From Janthinobacterium sp. FW305-129 (lineage in GTDB: Bacteria; Pseudomonadota; Gammaproteobacteria; Burkholderiales; Burkholderiaceae_D), in the NCBI RefSeq assembly GCF_020858115.1, contig NZ_JACYMM010000012.1, positions 124,001 to 188,000 of the forward strand: a stretch of DNA of 64,000 nt, read 5' to 3'. Under the pieces are notes generated by a model. The model worked only from the letters and a program-made list of their open reading frames with translations, had not been told where the DNA came from and did no database searches. How positions within the stretch are numbered: the stretch's first letter is position 1; each line of letters begins with the position of its first letter. Both the position numbers and the translations under genes were made by a program. Positions 7,787 to 16,008 of this stretch are shown here, one piece after another.

Positions 7787-9508
7787 TTAAAACTCGTCCC
7801 ACTCGTCTTCCCCCGGGCGCTGCTTGTCGGCCGGAACTTGCGGCGCATGGCGCGCCACGGGTTTACCGCTGAGGCGGGCAGGTGCGCGCGCCGCCTTGAG
7901 CGGCACGGGACGGCGCACGGCGGGCCGGGGTGACGGCGCCGCGACGGCGTCCACCTGCGCCGTCCTGAACACGGCCACCGCATCGGCCAGCCGCGCCGCC
8001 TGCTCCTGCATGGCTTCCGCCGCAGCGGCGGCCTCTTCCACCAAGGAAGCGTTTTGCTGGGTCACATGGTCCATTTCGCTGATCGCCTGGTTGACTTGCT
8101 CGATGCCGGCCCGCTGCTCATCGCTGGCGGCCGAGATATGCCCGACGATGCTGCTGACCTTGTGCACGCTGTCGACGATCTCGTGCATGGTGTGGCCCGC
8201 CTCGTCGACCAGGCGCGCGCCGCTCTCCACCTGCGCCACCGAGTCGTTGATCAGGGCCTTGATTTCCCTGGCGGCACCAGCCGAACGTTGTGCCAGGTTG
8301 CGCACTTCCGTGGCGACGACGGCAAAACCGCGCCCCTGCTCGCCCGCCCGGGCCGCCTCCACGGCCGCGTTCAAGGCCAGGATATTCGTCTGGAACGCGA
8401 TACCGTCGATGACGGCGATGATGTCGACGATCTTGCGCGACGAGTCGTTGATCGAGCCCATGGTGTCGACCACCTGCGCCACCACGCTGCCGCCCTTGCC
8501 CGCCACGGCGGAGGCCGATGCGGCCAGGCCGTTGGCTTCATGGGCATTCTGCGCGTTCTGCTGCACCGTGCCGGTCAGTTCTTCCATCGACGAGGCCGTT
8601 TCCTCCAGCGAACTGGCCTGCTGTTCCGTGCGGGCCGACAGGTCGAGGTTGCCCGATGCGATCTGGCGCGAAGCCGTGGCGATGGCTTGCGTGCCGCCCC
8701 GCACCTCGGTGACGATGCGCAGCAGGCTGGCCGTCATGTCCTTCAATGCCTGCATCAGTTCGCCCGTCTCATCCTTCGAACGCACTTCCACCTGCACCGT
8801 CAGGTCGCCCTGCGCCACCTGCCTGGCCACGCCGATGGCCGAGCGCAGCGGCACGCTGATGTTGCGCGCCAGCCACCAGGCGATCAGGGCGGCCAGGAAC
8901 AGCGCCGCCGCGCCGCCGCCCAGCAAGGTCCAGTGCGTGCGCGCCTGCAAGGCCGCCGCCGCTTCCGAGCGCTGCGCCAGCAACGCCGTTTCCGCCTGGC
9001 CGATCTCGCCCAGCAAGGTCCGCATGGCATCCATGGCCTGCTTGCCCCGTCCCTCCTTTTCCAGCGCCAGCACGGGCTCGATGGCCGCCGTGCCCTGCGC
9101 CACGGCGCGCCGCATGGCGATCACGGGTTCGAGCGCGCCGGCCAGCCAGGCTTGCTTGGCGGCATCGAGTTTTGCCAGGCGCTCCTGCTGGGCCGGATTG
9201 TCGCTGGTCAGGGCGCGCGCCTTGTCCAGGTGCGCGCCGAACGCGGCCTGACCCGCCTGGTACGGTTCCAGCGAGGCCTCCACGCCCGTGATCACATAGC
9301 CGCGCTGGCCCGTTTCCATATTGATCAGGCTTTCCAGGATGGCGCTGTTTTCGGCCAGTACCAGGTAGGTGTGGGTGTTGATGGCATTGGCGTCGGCCAG
9401 CCGCGCGACATTCAGCGTGGCGACGGTGACCAGGGCGGCCAGCAACAGGACGATGGTGGCAAAACCGCCATACAGGCGGGTGGCGATGCGAAGATCGGCA
9501 ATACGCAT
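7787..9508 (-). CDS. Methyl-accepting chemotaxis protein with CHASE3-type sensor
   Basis: A 573-residue chemoreceptor. Membrane segment 1 is at about 13-33, followed by a periplasmic region containing [12 protein letters not shown], the signature of CHASE3 sensor domains. Membrane segment 2 ([14 protein letters not shown]) leads to HAMP, then a cytoplasmic signalling domain with the conserved hairpin tip ([43 protein letters not shown] in family terms; the tip begins [11 protein letters not shown]). The C-terminus is a flexible Pro/Arg-rich linker ending in EDEWDEF. That resembles the acidic-aromatic pentapeptide that tethers CheR/CheB in long receptors. The start was set at MRIADL because GGAGG lies 8 nt upstream. 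The ligand is unknown and no other chemotaxis genes are present. Confidence 0.92.
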   Translation of the reverse strand: MRIADLRIATRLYGGFATIVLLLAALVTVATLNVARLADANAINTHTYLVLAENSAILESLINMETGQRGYVITGVEASLEPYQAGQAAFGAHLDKARALTSDNPAQQERLAKLDAAKQAWLAGALEPVIAMRRAVAQGTAAIEPVLALEKEGRGKQAMDAMRTLLGEIGQAETALLAQRSEAAAALQARTHWTLLGGGAAALFLAALIAWWLARNISVPLRSAIGVARQVAQGDLTVQVEVRSKDETGELMQALKDMTASLLRIVTEVRGGTQAIATASRQIASGNLDLSARTEQQASSLEETASSMEELTGTVQQNAQNAHEANGLAASASAVAGKGGSVVAQVVDTMGSINDSSRKIVDIIAVIDGIAFQTNILALNAAVEAARAGEQGRGFAVVATEVRNLAQRSAGAAREIKALINDSVAQVESGARLVDEAGHTMHEIVDSVHKVSSIVGHISAASDEQRAGIEQVNQAISEMDHVTQQNASLVEEAAAAAEAMQEQAARLADAVAVFRTAQVDAVAAPSPRPAVRRPVPLKAARAPARLSGKPVARHAPQVPADKQRPGEDEWDEF

Positions 9509-9670
9509 GATAGTCCTCCGGGAGTGAACACCCCGGCGCCGCGCTGAGTCCCGCGAATGGAGTGCTACAGGCAATAATAATGAAAAACGGCATGAAAAGG
9601 CGCGCCCTGGCCATGTATTTCTTTTACCTGTGGCATTGCATACTTTAAACAAACTCGGCGGTTTTTTGCC

Positions 9671-9683
9671 ATGCTGTTATACT
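9671..9683 (+). promoter_or_regulatory. Extended -10 promoter for the RhlE-like helicase gene
   Basis: TATACT at 9678-9683 is preceded by TG one base upstream (TG-T-TATACT), an extended -10 element. No good -35 is seen 16-18 bp further upstream, which extended -10 promoters can do without. Transcription would begin near 9690, leaving a leader of about 110 nt before the ATG at 9799. Cold-induced RNA helicase genes often have long leaders, but I see no specific structure here. Confidence 0.4.
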
Positions 9684-9798
9684 TCGCGTGTGCGGCACAT
9701 ATGACCAGTCCCCTTGCCGCTGTCTTTCGACCCCTAATCTGATTGCCTGCGACTGGCGCCCCACGATGGCGACAGGCCGATCTCACAATAAAGTTACC

Positions 9799-11169
9799 AT
9801 GTCCTTTTCCTCCCTCGGATTGTCCGACGCTATCGTACGTGCAGTTACCGAACACGGCTACACCGTGCCGACCCCGATCCAGTCGCAGGCGATTCCCGCC
9901 GTGCTCGCTGGCGGCGACTTGCTGGCCGGCGCACAGACCGGTACCGGCAAGACGGCCGGCTTCACCCTGCCCGTGCTGCACCGCCTGTCCACCGACGCGA
10001 ATGGCGCTGCCATCACCAGCAACACCTCGACGCGCCCCATCCGCGCCCTGATCCTGGCCCCGACGCGCGAACTCGCCGCCCAGGTCGAGGAAAGCGTGCG
10101 CGCCTACAGCAAGTACACCAAGCTGAATTCGGCCGTGATCTTCGGCGGCGTCGGCATCAACCCGCAAATCAAGCAATTGAAGCATGGCGTCGACATCCTC
10201 GTCGCCACGCCGGGCCGCTTGCTCGACCACATGGGCCAGGGCACCGTCGACCTGTCGAAGGTGGAAATCCTGATCCTGGACGAAGCCGACCGCATGCTGG
10301 ACATGGGCTTCATCCGCGACATCAAGAAAGTGCTGGCCGTGCTGCCGCCGAAACGCCAGAACCTGCTGTTCTCGGCCACGTTCTCGGAAGAGATCAAGGC
10401 CCTGGCCGACGGCTTGCTGAACAAGCCGGCCATGATCGAAGTGGCGCGCCGCAATTCGACCGTGGAAGTGATCAAGCAAAAGATCCATCCCGTCGACCGC
10501 GACAAGAAGCACCCGATGCTGTCCTACCTGATCAAGTCGAACAACTGGACGCAAGTGCTGGTGTTTACGCGCACCAAGCATGGCGCGAATAAACTGGTCG
10601 AGCAGCTGGGCGCGGACGGCATCGGCGCCCTGGCCATCCACGGCAACAAGAGCCAGTCGGCGCGCACGCGCGCCCTGTCGGAGTTCAAGGATGGCACCCT
10701 GCAAGTGCTGGTCGCCACCGACATCGCCGCGCGCGGCATCGACATCGACCAGTTGCCGCACGTCGTCAACTACGACTTGCCGAACATTCCGGAAGACTAT
10801 GTGCACCGTATCGGCCGCACGGGCCGTGCCGGCGCCAAGGGCGAAGCCGTGTCGCTGGTCTGCGTGGATGAGCACGAAATGTTGAAAGACATCGAAAAGC
10901 TGATCAAGCAAACCCTGCCGCGCGAAGTCATCCCCGGCTTCGAGCCGGACCTGAACGCCCGCGCCCAGCCTGTGCAATTGCGCAGCGGCACCGGCGGCCA
11001 CCGCAACAACAGCCGCGCGCCAGCCGGCGCCGTCGTGCGCGTGAAAACGGGCGGCAGCGGCGCCAAGCCACGCAGCGCCGGCCCGTCGGGCGGCGGCGGT
11101 GGCGGCAACCGTTCCGGCAATGCGCCGCGTTCGGCGGCGAATCACAGATCTGGTGGCCGCGGCCGATAA
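9799..11169 (+). CDS. rhlE: DEAD-box ATP-dependent RNA helicase, RhlE type
   Basis: A 456-residue DEAD-box helicase with all core motifs: Q motif ([14 protein letters not shown]), Walker A (AQTGTGKT), [39 protein letters not shown] and [10 protein letters not shown]. The last 80 residues are a basic, Gly/Arg/Ser-rich tail ([15 protein letters not shown]) typical of RhlE-type proteins and likely to bind RNA. The protein unwinds short RNA duplexes in ribosome maturation and mRNA decay. The start at MSFSSLG matches the family N-terminus; upstream in-frame ATGs at 9688 and 9766 have no ribosome site, but the chosen one is also weak (AAAG). A strong terminator follows. Confidence 0.93.
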   Translation: MSFSSLGLSDAIVRAVTEHGYTVPTPIQSQAIPAVLAGGDLLAGAQTGTGKTAGFTLPVLHRLSTDANGAAITSNTSTRPIRALILAPTRELAAQVEESVRAYSKYTKLNSAVIFGGVGINPQIKQLKHGVDILVATPGRLLDHMGQGTVDLSKVEILILDEADRMLDMGFIRDIKKVLAVLPPKRQNLLFSATFSEEIKALADGLLNKPAMIEVARRNSTVEVIKQKIHPVDRDKKHPMLSYLIKSNNWTQVLVFTRTKHGANKLVEQLGADGIGALAIHGNKSQSARTRALSEFKDGTLQVLVATDIAARGIDIDQLPHVVNYDLPNIPEDYVHRIGRTGRAGAKGEAVSLVCVDEHEMLKDIEKLIKQTLPREVIPGFEPDLNARAQPVQLRSGTGGHRNNSRAPAGAVVRVKTGGSGAKPRSAGPSGGGGGGNRSGNAPRSAANHRSGGRGR

Positions 11170-11200
11170 TACCCGCTTGTAAGCGCGTATCGCAGCAATC

Positions 11201-11237
11201 AAAACCGTTCCAGGACTTGTTTCTGGAACGGTTTTTT
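11201..11237 (+). terminator. Rho-independent terminator after rhlE
   Basis: A 13-bp perfect stem, AAAACCGTTCCAG (11201-11213) paired with CTGGAACGGTTTT (11223-11235), has a 9-nt loop and ends in a T run. It lies 31 bp after the helicase stop and separates it from hyi. Confidence 0.92.
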
Positions 11238-11302
11238 CATGCACGCCACTGATTGGCAATTTGGGCTAGGATAGTATCCATCTTCCTCACCTGCGTGCTG
11301 CC

Positions 11303-12103
11303 ATGCCGAACTTCGCTGCCAACCTCAGCATGATGTTTACCGAACTGCCCTTCCTGGACCGCTTTGCCGCCGCCAGGGAAGCGGGCTTCGATGCCGTCGA
11401 ATTCCTGTTTCCCTATGCCGTCGAGGCGCGCCAGATTGCCATGCGGCTGGAACGCCACCATTTGCAGCTGGCCGTGTTCAACTTTCCGCCCGGCGACTGG
11501 GAGCACGGCGAGCGGGGCATCGCCTGCGATCCGCGCCGGGGCGAGGAATTCCGCACGAATGTGCAGCTGGCGCTCAACTACGCGCTGGCGCTGGGGGCGA
11601 AACAACTGCACTGCATGTCCGGCATCGTGCCGCCAGGCATGAGCCTGGAGCGGGCCCGGCAAAGCCTGATCGGCAACCTGCAACATGCGGCCGACGCCTG
11701 CCGGCCGCACGGCATCAACGTGCTGATCGAGCCGATCAACCGCTACGACATGCCCGGTTACTTTCTGAACCATAGCCAGCAAGCGGCCGACATCATCGCC
11801 GACTGTCAGCGCAGCAATATTTTCCTGCAATACGATATTTATCACATGCAGCGCATGGAAGGCGAGCTGAGCAACACCATCCGCGCCCTGCTGCCCCTGA
11901 TCCGCCACATCCAGATCGCCGACACGCCGGGCCGCCATGAACCGGGCACGGGCGAGATCAACTACCGCCATCTGTTCAAGCTGCTCGACCAGATCGGCTA
12001 CGCGGGCTGGGTCGGCTGCGAATACCGGCCCGCCAGCGACACCGTTGCCGGGCTGGGCTGGCGCGCGCAATTGACGGGCACAACGGGCACAACAGGCGCC
12101 TGA
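11303..12103 (+). CDS. hyi: Hydroxypyruvate isomerase family protein (Hyi/OtnI)
   Basis: A 266-residue TIM-barrel isomerase. Family landmarks are the start MPNFAANLSMMFTELPFLDRF, the catalytic-site stretch LIEPINRYDMPGYF, LQYDIYHMQRMEGEL, and HIQIADTPGRHEPGTGEINY. The protein interconverts hydroxypyruvate and tartronate semialdehyde, or 2-oxo-tetronates in the OtnI branch. Sequence alone does not separate these, and no glyoxylate carboligase or otn genes are adjacent to decide it. The C-terminal tail is a simple TGTTGTTGA repeat that is probably disordered. No good Shine-Dalgarno is seen before the ATG (CGTGCTGCC). Confidence 0.88.
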   Translation: MPNFAANLSMMFTELPFLDRFAAAREAGFDAVEFLFPYAVEARQIAMRLERHHLQLAVFNFPPGDWEHGERGIACDPRRGEEFRTNVQLALNYALALGAKQLHCMSGIVPPGMSLERARQSLIGNLQHAADACRPHGINVLIEPINRYDMPGYFLNHSQQAADIIADCQRSNIFLQYDIYHMQRMEGELSNTIRALLPLIRHIQIADTPGRHEPGTGEINYRHLFKLLDQIGYAGWVGCEYRPASDTVAGLGWRAQLTGTTGTTGA

Positions 12104-12191
12104 TCGCAGCGCGCTTGCGCCCGCACAAGGCGGGCAGCGCTGGCCGGCACGACAATACCTTTCCATACAGTACTTACTGTCGAGAGGTGAC

Positions 12192-13010
12192 GTGTCCACC
12201 CTGCCCGCCCGCCTTCGCCGCGCCCTTTGCCATAGCCTCGGCCTGCCCCTCTGCCTGGCCGTGCTGCTGTGCGGCTGCGCCAGCCCGCGCACCGACCTGG
12301 CGCAGGTGCGCGCCCTGGCCGCCGGCACCGATGCCTTGACTGCCTTCAACGAACTGTCGCAGCGCCACGTGGACAGCTACCAGCGCGCCCGCCCCTACCT
12401 GTCGCCGGCTGAAGACGCGCGCGAACGCCTGCTCGATGCGCAGCGCCGCGCCGCGCAGGCGGACGTCGCGCGCCTGGCGCAGGCCGTGCGCCTGTACCTG
12501 CAGGCGCTGGGCCGGCTGGCGAATGCCGATGCGTATGACGTGCAGCCGGAACTGGCCGGCGCCGGCGCCGCCATCCGCGCCTGGCCCGGCAGCGGCATCG
12601 ACGACCGCCACGTCAGCGCCTACACCGTATTGCTGCAGCAACTGTCGCGCCTGGGCGGGGCGGCCAGCCAGCAGGCACACCTGGCGCAAGTGCTGCACGA
12701 TGGCGACGCGCCGCTGCAAGCCTTGCTGGCGGCGCTCGACAGCTTGCTGGCGCTGTACGACAAAAGCGGAGATAACGAGCGCGACATGGTGCTCGGCTTG
12801 CTCGAGGTGGAAATCGCGTATGCCGACACGCCGCAGCAGCGGCTGCTGTCCGTGCTGGCGAAAAACATGCAACAAAGCAAAACCGAAGAATACCGGCTGC
12901 TTGGCCTGCGCCACACCCTGGCGCGCCGGCAACTGGCGGCACTGGCGCGCGGCCATGCCCAGCTCGCTGCCGCCCTCACCACCACGGAGGCAAGATGGAC
13001 GGATCAGTAA
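12192..13010 (+). CDS. Hypothetical lipoprotein, 272 aa
   Basis: Function not recognised. A signal peptide with a clear lipobox (LAVLLCGCAS, Cys about residue 29) predicts a lipoprotein. The mature part is almost wholly alpha-helical and Ala/Leu/Arg-rich, suggesting a helical bundle (RLAQAVRLYLQALGRL, LLAALDSLLALYDKSG). The GTG start at 12192 is preceded by GAGAGGTGA. The last 16 bp overlap the start of the next unknown gene, so the two are translationally coupled and probably act together. Lack of an outer-membrane avoidance signal (Ser/Pro after Cys) suggests sorting to the outer membrane, which is inference from the family rule. Confidence 0.75.
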   Translation: MSTLPARLRRALCHSLGLPLCLAVLLCGCASPRTDLAQVRALAAGTDALTAFNELSQRHVDSYQRARPYLSPAEDARERLLDAQRRAAQADVARLAQAVRLYLQALGRLANADAYDVQPELAGAGAAIRAWPGSGIDDRHVSAYTVLLQQLSRLGGAASQQAHLAQVLHDGDAPLQALLAALDSLLALYDKSGDNERDMVLGLLEVEIAYADTPQQRLLSVLAKNMQQSKTEEYRLLGLRHTLARRQLAALARGHAQLAAALTTTEARWTDQ

Positions 13011-13462
13011 GCAGGAGCAGCGAACGCCGCGAAGCGGCCCTGAGCAGCGCCATGCGCGTCGAGCAACTGGCCGACAGCCTGTCGCAGGCGGCCGTCACCC
13101 TGCATGGCGCCGTCATGCGCGCCATCCGCAAGCGCGCCAGCCAGGGAGAGAACGGCATCAGCCACAGCCAGGCACAGGCCGTCTTCGCCCTGGAAGTGGC
13201 CTTGCGCCAGCAAGCCAACCAGCTGTATGCCGATGCCGCCGGGCACACGGTGGCCGGCCTGGAAACGGCGCAGCGCCAGCTCAGCGGCCTGCTCGACACG
13301 GTGCGTTTGCGCATCGCCCGCAACGACGACGTGCGGCACTGGATCAGCCTGGCGACGAGCTTGTTGCACCTGGGCAGCGCCGTCCTCGCCGGCAATCCCG
13401 AGCGCATCCTCGGCACCCTGGGCAAGGTGCGTGAGCGGCTGCAAGAGATGACGCCGGAGTGA
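12995..13462 (+). CDS. Hypothetical helical protein, 155 aa
   Basis: Function not recognised. It is soluble, Ala/Gln/Arg-rich and predicted mainly helical (RVEQLADSLSQAAVTL, AVFALEVALRQQANQLYADA), with one mildly hydrophobic stretch (WISLATSLLHLGSAVLAG) that could be a short membrane or core helix. The ATG overlaps the upstream lipoprotein gene by 16 bp and has GGAGG 5 nt before it. The pairing of a helical lipoprotein with a helical cytoplasmic protein is conserved-looking but unexplained. Confidence 0.7.
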   Translation: MDGSVSRSSERREAALSSAMRVEQLADSLSQAAVTLHGAVMRAIRKRASQGENGISHSQAQAVFALEVALRQQANQLYADAAGHTVAGLETAQRQLSGLLDTVRLRIARNDDVRHWISLATSLLHLGSAVLAGNPERILGTLGKVRERLQEMTPE

Positions 13463-13542
13463 TTGAAATCGGCCGGCGAACGCCTATACTGGGACGTCCC
13501 CGCCTGGCAATCGTGCCGGCGGAACCACCAGAGGAGGCCAAT

Positions 13543-13959
13543 ATGCGTATCGAACCGTATTTGCAATTCAATGGAAATTGCGCGCAAGCGCTGGAATATT
13601 ACCGCCAGCACCTGCATGGCGACAACCTGTGCCTGATGCCGTACCGGGGCACGCCAGGCCAGGAGCAAGTCAAGGAAGACTGGTACGACAAGATCATGCA
13701 CGGCTCCGTGCAGCTGGGGCCGACCATGCTGATGGGCTCGGACGGCGGCTGCGACGAGGGCGCCAAGGGCATGAGCGGCAGCTCGGTCTGCCTGACCGTC
13801 GACACGCCGGAAGAGGCGGAACGGGCGTTCGACGCGCTGGCGCGTGACGGCAACATCCAGATGCCCATGCAGGAAACGTTCTGGGCCAAGCGCTTCGGCA
13901 TGCTGAAAGACCAGTTCGGCGTGGCCTGGATGGTCAACTGCCTGAAAGAGCCAGCATAG
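13543..13959 (+). CDS. VOC-family protein, PhnB-like
   Basis: A 138-residue protein of the vicinal oxygen chelate (glyoxalase/bleomycin-resistance) fold. The start RIEPYLQFNGNCAQALEYYR and the end FWAKRFGMLKDQFGVAWMVN match PhnB-like proteins, which bind a metal between two beta-alpha-beta modules. Enzymatic activity of this subgroup is unknown. GAGGAGG before ATG 13543 fixes the start; an upstream in-frame ATG at 13459 would overlap the previous gene. Confidence 0.88.
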   Translation: MRIEPYLQFNGNCAQALEYYRQHLHGDNLCLMPYRGTPGQEQVKEDWYDKIMHGSVQLGPTMLMGSDGGCDEGAKGMSGSSVCLTVDTPEEAERAFDALARDGNIQMPMQETFWAKRFGMLKDQFGVAWMVNCLKEPA

Positions 13960-13977
13960 AACGGCCCGCGCCTGCCT

Positions 13978-13998
13978 GCGCCGCGTCAAACGCGGCGC
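13978..13998. other. GC-rich hairpin between the VOC and DksA-like genes
   Basis: A perfect 8-bp stem GCGCCGCG/CGCGGCGC has a 5-nt loop (TCAAA). No T run follows on either strand, so it is not a canonical intrinsic terminator. It may slow transcription or stabilise the upstream mRNA end. Confidence 0.45.
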
Positions 13999-14067
13999 GG
14001 GTAGTAGCGCAAGCAGAAGCGCCCATCCTGGACTACCATAGAGGAGAGACGCCTATCGGGGACAGCC

Positions 14068-14448
14068 ATGAATGGATTGCCACAGGACCAGTTGCAGCGC
14101 CTGCAGGGCGTGCTGGAGCAACGCAAGCTGGCGTTGCTGGAACAGATCGAGAATGAAACGGCCGAGGCCGATGCGCGCGCCTCGCTGCTCAATGAAGTCG
14201 AAGCTTCGCCGGCCGACAATGCCAGCGTGCGCACCCTGAACGCCCTCGTCAGCGAAGCGGCCGAGCACAACCTGGCGCAACTGGCCATCATCAAGCACGC
14301 GCTGGCCAAGTTTGCCGACGGCAGCTACGGCCTGTGCGACAACTGCGGCGAAGCGATCGGCCTGTCGCGCCTGAACGCGCGCCCCGAAGCCCGGCTGTGC
14401 ATCGATTGCCAGACGCGGCTGGAAAAAGCCCGGCGCCCGCTACCCTGA
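14068..14448 (+). CDS. DksA/TraR-family C4 zinc-finger protein
   Basis: A 126-residue DksA/TraR-type protein. A long N-terminal coiled-coil region (LQRLQGVLEQRKLALLEQIE) is followed by the C4 zinc finger CDNCGEAIGLSRLNARPEARLC-x2-C, where all four Cys are present. DksA-type proteins enter the RNA polymerase secondary channel and adjust transcription with ppGpp. This one is shorter than housekeeping DksA (about 150) and lacks an obvious DxxDxA coiled-coil-tip motif, so it is more likely a DksA-like accessory protein. It stands alone. Confidence 0.88.
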   Translation: MNGLPQDQLQRLQGVLEQRKLALLEQIENETAEADARASLLNEVEASPADNASVRTLNALVSEAAEHNLAQLAIIKHALAKFADGSYGLCDNCGEAIGLSRLNARPEARLCIDCQTRLEKARRPLP

Positions 14449-14623
14449 TGGGAGCGTCACGGCGGCACGACAACAAAGGGCAAGGCATCGCTGCCCTGCC
14501 CCCTGTTTTCCCGCGTGACTACCATGCTGCCTGCCGTCCTCCGCCAGCGTCTATGCGCCGGCTGGGTGGACGGGTCTCCTCTACTGCCATTGCCCTGCTT
14601 CAAATATCCAGCTGCACGCCCGA

Positions 14624-15370
14624 TCAACTCATGTGCTGTCCGCCATTGATGGCGATGTTCGCGCCCGTGACGAACGCCGCCTCGTCGGATGCCAGGTAAG
14701 CCACCAGGGCCGCCACCTCGTCCGGCTCGCCCAGGCGGCCCAGGGGAATCTGCGGCAGGATCTTCGTTTCCAGGATATCGGCCGGCACGGCCGTCACCAT
14801 CTGCGTGCGCAAATAGCCGGGCGAAACCGTGTTGACGGTGATGCCGTGGCGCGCCACTTCCAGCGCCAGCGCCTTGCTGAAGCCATGCACGCCCGCCTTG
14901 GCGGCCGCATAGTTGCACTGGCCAAACGCGCCCTTCTGGCCATTCACGGACGAGATATTGATGATGCGGCCCCAGCGATTGGCCAGCATGGGTTCCAGCA
15001 CCTGCTTGCTCATGTTGAACAGGCTGTCGAGATTGGTGCGCATGACCTCGGACCAGTGCGGCAATTCCATCTTGCGCATGCTCTGGTCGCGCGTGATGCC
15101 GGCGTTGTTGACCAGCACGTCGATGCGGCCGAACTGCGCCAGCACCCTGCCGACGGCTTCGCTGCAGGCAGCAAAGTCCGTCACGTCGAGCGCCAGCGGA
15201 TGAAAATAATACTGCTGTGCCTGCTGCTCGTCGAGCCAGCTTTCCACCCGCGTGTTGCCCGGCGTATGCGCCGCCACGACGGCAAAGCCCGCCGCATGCA
15301 GGCGGCGGCACAAGGCCGTGCCCAGGCCGCCCATGCCCCCCGTCACCAGCGCTACCTTTTGTTCCTTCAT
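14624..15370 (-). CDS. phaB: Acetoacetyl-CoA reductase, PhaB type (SDR family)
   Basis: A 248-residue short-chain dehydrogenase. The NADP-binding TGGMGGLG lies near the N-terminus, NNAGITRD follows at about 88, and the catalytic Ser-Tyr-Lys are in ISSVNGQKGAFGQCNYAAAKAG. The ending NIAINGGQHMS and the GITRD/YFHPLALDVTD features match PhaB, which reduces acetoacetyl-CoA to (R)-3-hydroxybutyryl-CoA for polyhydroxybutyrate. The start at MKEQKV has GGAGAG upstream. No phaA or phaC is adjacent. The promoter region holds an FNR-like box placed exactly as an activator site, so induction at low oxygen is likely. Confidence 0.88.
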   Translation of the reverse strand: MKEQKVALVTGGMGGLGTALCRRLHAAGFAVVAAHTPGNTRVESWLDEQQAQQYYFHPLALDVTDFAACSEAVGRVLAQFGRIDVLVNNAGITRDQSMRKMELPHWSEVMRTNLDSLFNMSKQVLEPMLANRWGRIINISSVNGQKGAFGQCNYAAAKAGVHGFSKALALEVARHGITVNTVSPGYLRTQMVTAVPADILETKILPQIPLGRLGEPDEVAALVAYLASDEAAFVTGANIAINGGQHMS

Positions 15371-15413
15371 TGCTGTCTCTCCCCGCTTGTTATGGTTGTT
15401 CTGCGTGGGATCA

Positions 15414-15455
15414 AGTGTAGGTGGCGCTTTTGAAGCGGACATTGCGCCAGATCAA
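15414..15455 (-). promoter_or_regulatory. FNR/ANR-like box and -10 of phaB
   Basis: TTGCG-CCAG-ATCAA at 15442-15455 (TTGATCTGGCGCAA on the phaB strand) matches the FNR consensus TTGAT-N4-ATCAA in 8 of 10 fixed positions. A TACACT -10 element lies at 15414-15419, 22 bp beyond the box, so the box would centre near -41.5. This is classic class II FNR activation of phaB, with the transcript starting near 15407. Confidence 0.62.
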
Positions 15456-15601
15456 AGGCCCGGTCTGCTTATTGCCGCGTTCGTCTGCGCTGTGTCCATA
15501 TGCTAAAAATTATCAAAATCATACTCATCGGAGAGGTGATGGCACCTCGGCGGGCAAGGCAGATAATCCTTGCCTGATGGCATGATCCAAAGGAGAGCGC
15601 G

Positions 15602-15922
15602 ATGGAAATCCAGGACGACACAGAAGCATTGAGGGACTTGTTCAACGACATCAATCCCGGCATGAGCGACGTGGAATCGGTGCATCAGGCGGAGCTCGAT
15701 CCACAGCATGCGCTGGCCCTGATGGCCAATCCGAAGGCGGCGCTGAAGGCCATGGGCATCCCCGTCAGCGATGCCTCGCAAGTGCAGGTGACGATGAAGA
15801 ACCGCGCCAGCCGCGCCATGCTGGAGGTGGCGCAAAAAGCGGCGCAATTGCGGCGCGTCATCGTCATCGTGATTCATTACCGCAACTGCGACGCCGACAT
15901 CATCATCATCGCCATGAGCTGA
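15602..15922 (+). CDS. Small protein with NHLP-type (nitrile-hydratase-like) leader region
   Basis: A 106-residue protein, start fixed by AAGGAGAGCGCG before ATG. Residues about 31-60 (HQAELDPQHALALMANP, then KAALKAMGIPVSDASQVQV) follow the pattern DPxxxxxLxxxPxAALxxxGIxVxxxxxVxV. That pattern is known from NHLP leader peptides of RiPP precursors and from the nitrile hydratase alpha subunit. The second half is short and unlike nitrile hydratase, lacking its Cys-rich metal site. It ends in very hydrophobic beta-prone runs (RRVIVIVIHYRNC, ADIIIIAMS) with a single Cys. It could be a peptide precursor or a small stand-alone relative. No maturation or export gene is adjacent; neighbours are phaB and a universal stress gene. 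Confidence 0.6.
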   Translation: MEIQDDTEALRDLFNDINPGMSDVESVHQAELDPQHALALMANPKAALKAMGIPVSDASQVQVTMKNRASRAMLEVAQKAAQLRRVIVIVIHYRNCDADIIIIAMS

Positions 15923-16008
15923 AGCGGCAGGCGCCGGCCGCAGTCGTGCGCGGCAGGCGCCCCGGACTGTGCCAGAATGGCCACTACCGCACAGCGAGAG
16001 GCCAGGCC

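Noticed and set aside
9509-9798. A FliA-type (sigma-28) promoter for the chemoreceptor gene
   Set aside because: I looked for TAAA-N15-GCCGATAA on the minus strand and found only partial TAAA hits with poor -10 parts.
13978-13998. Intrinsic terminator after the VOC gene
   Set aside because: The stem is strong but no T run follows on either strand.
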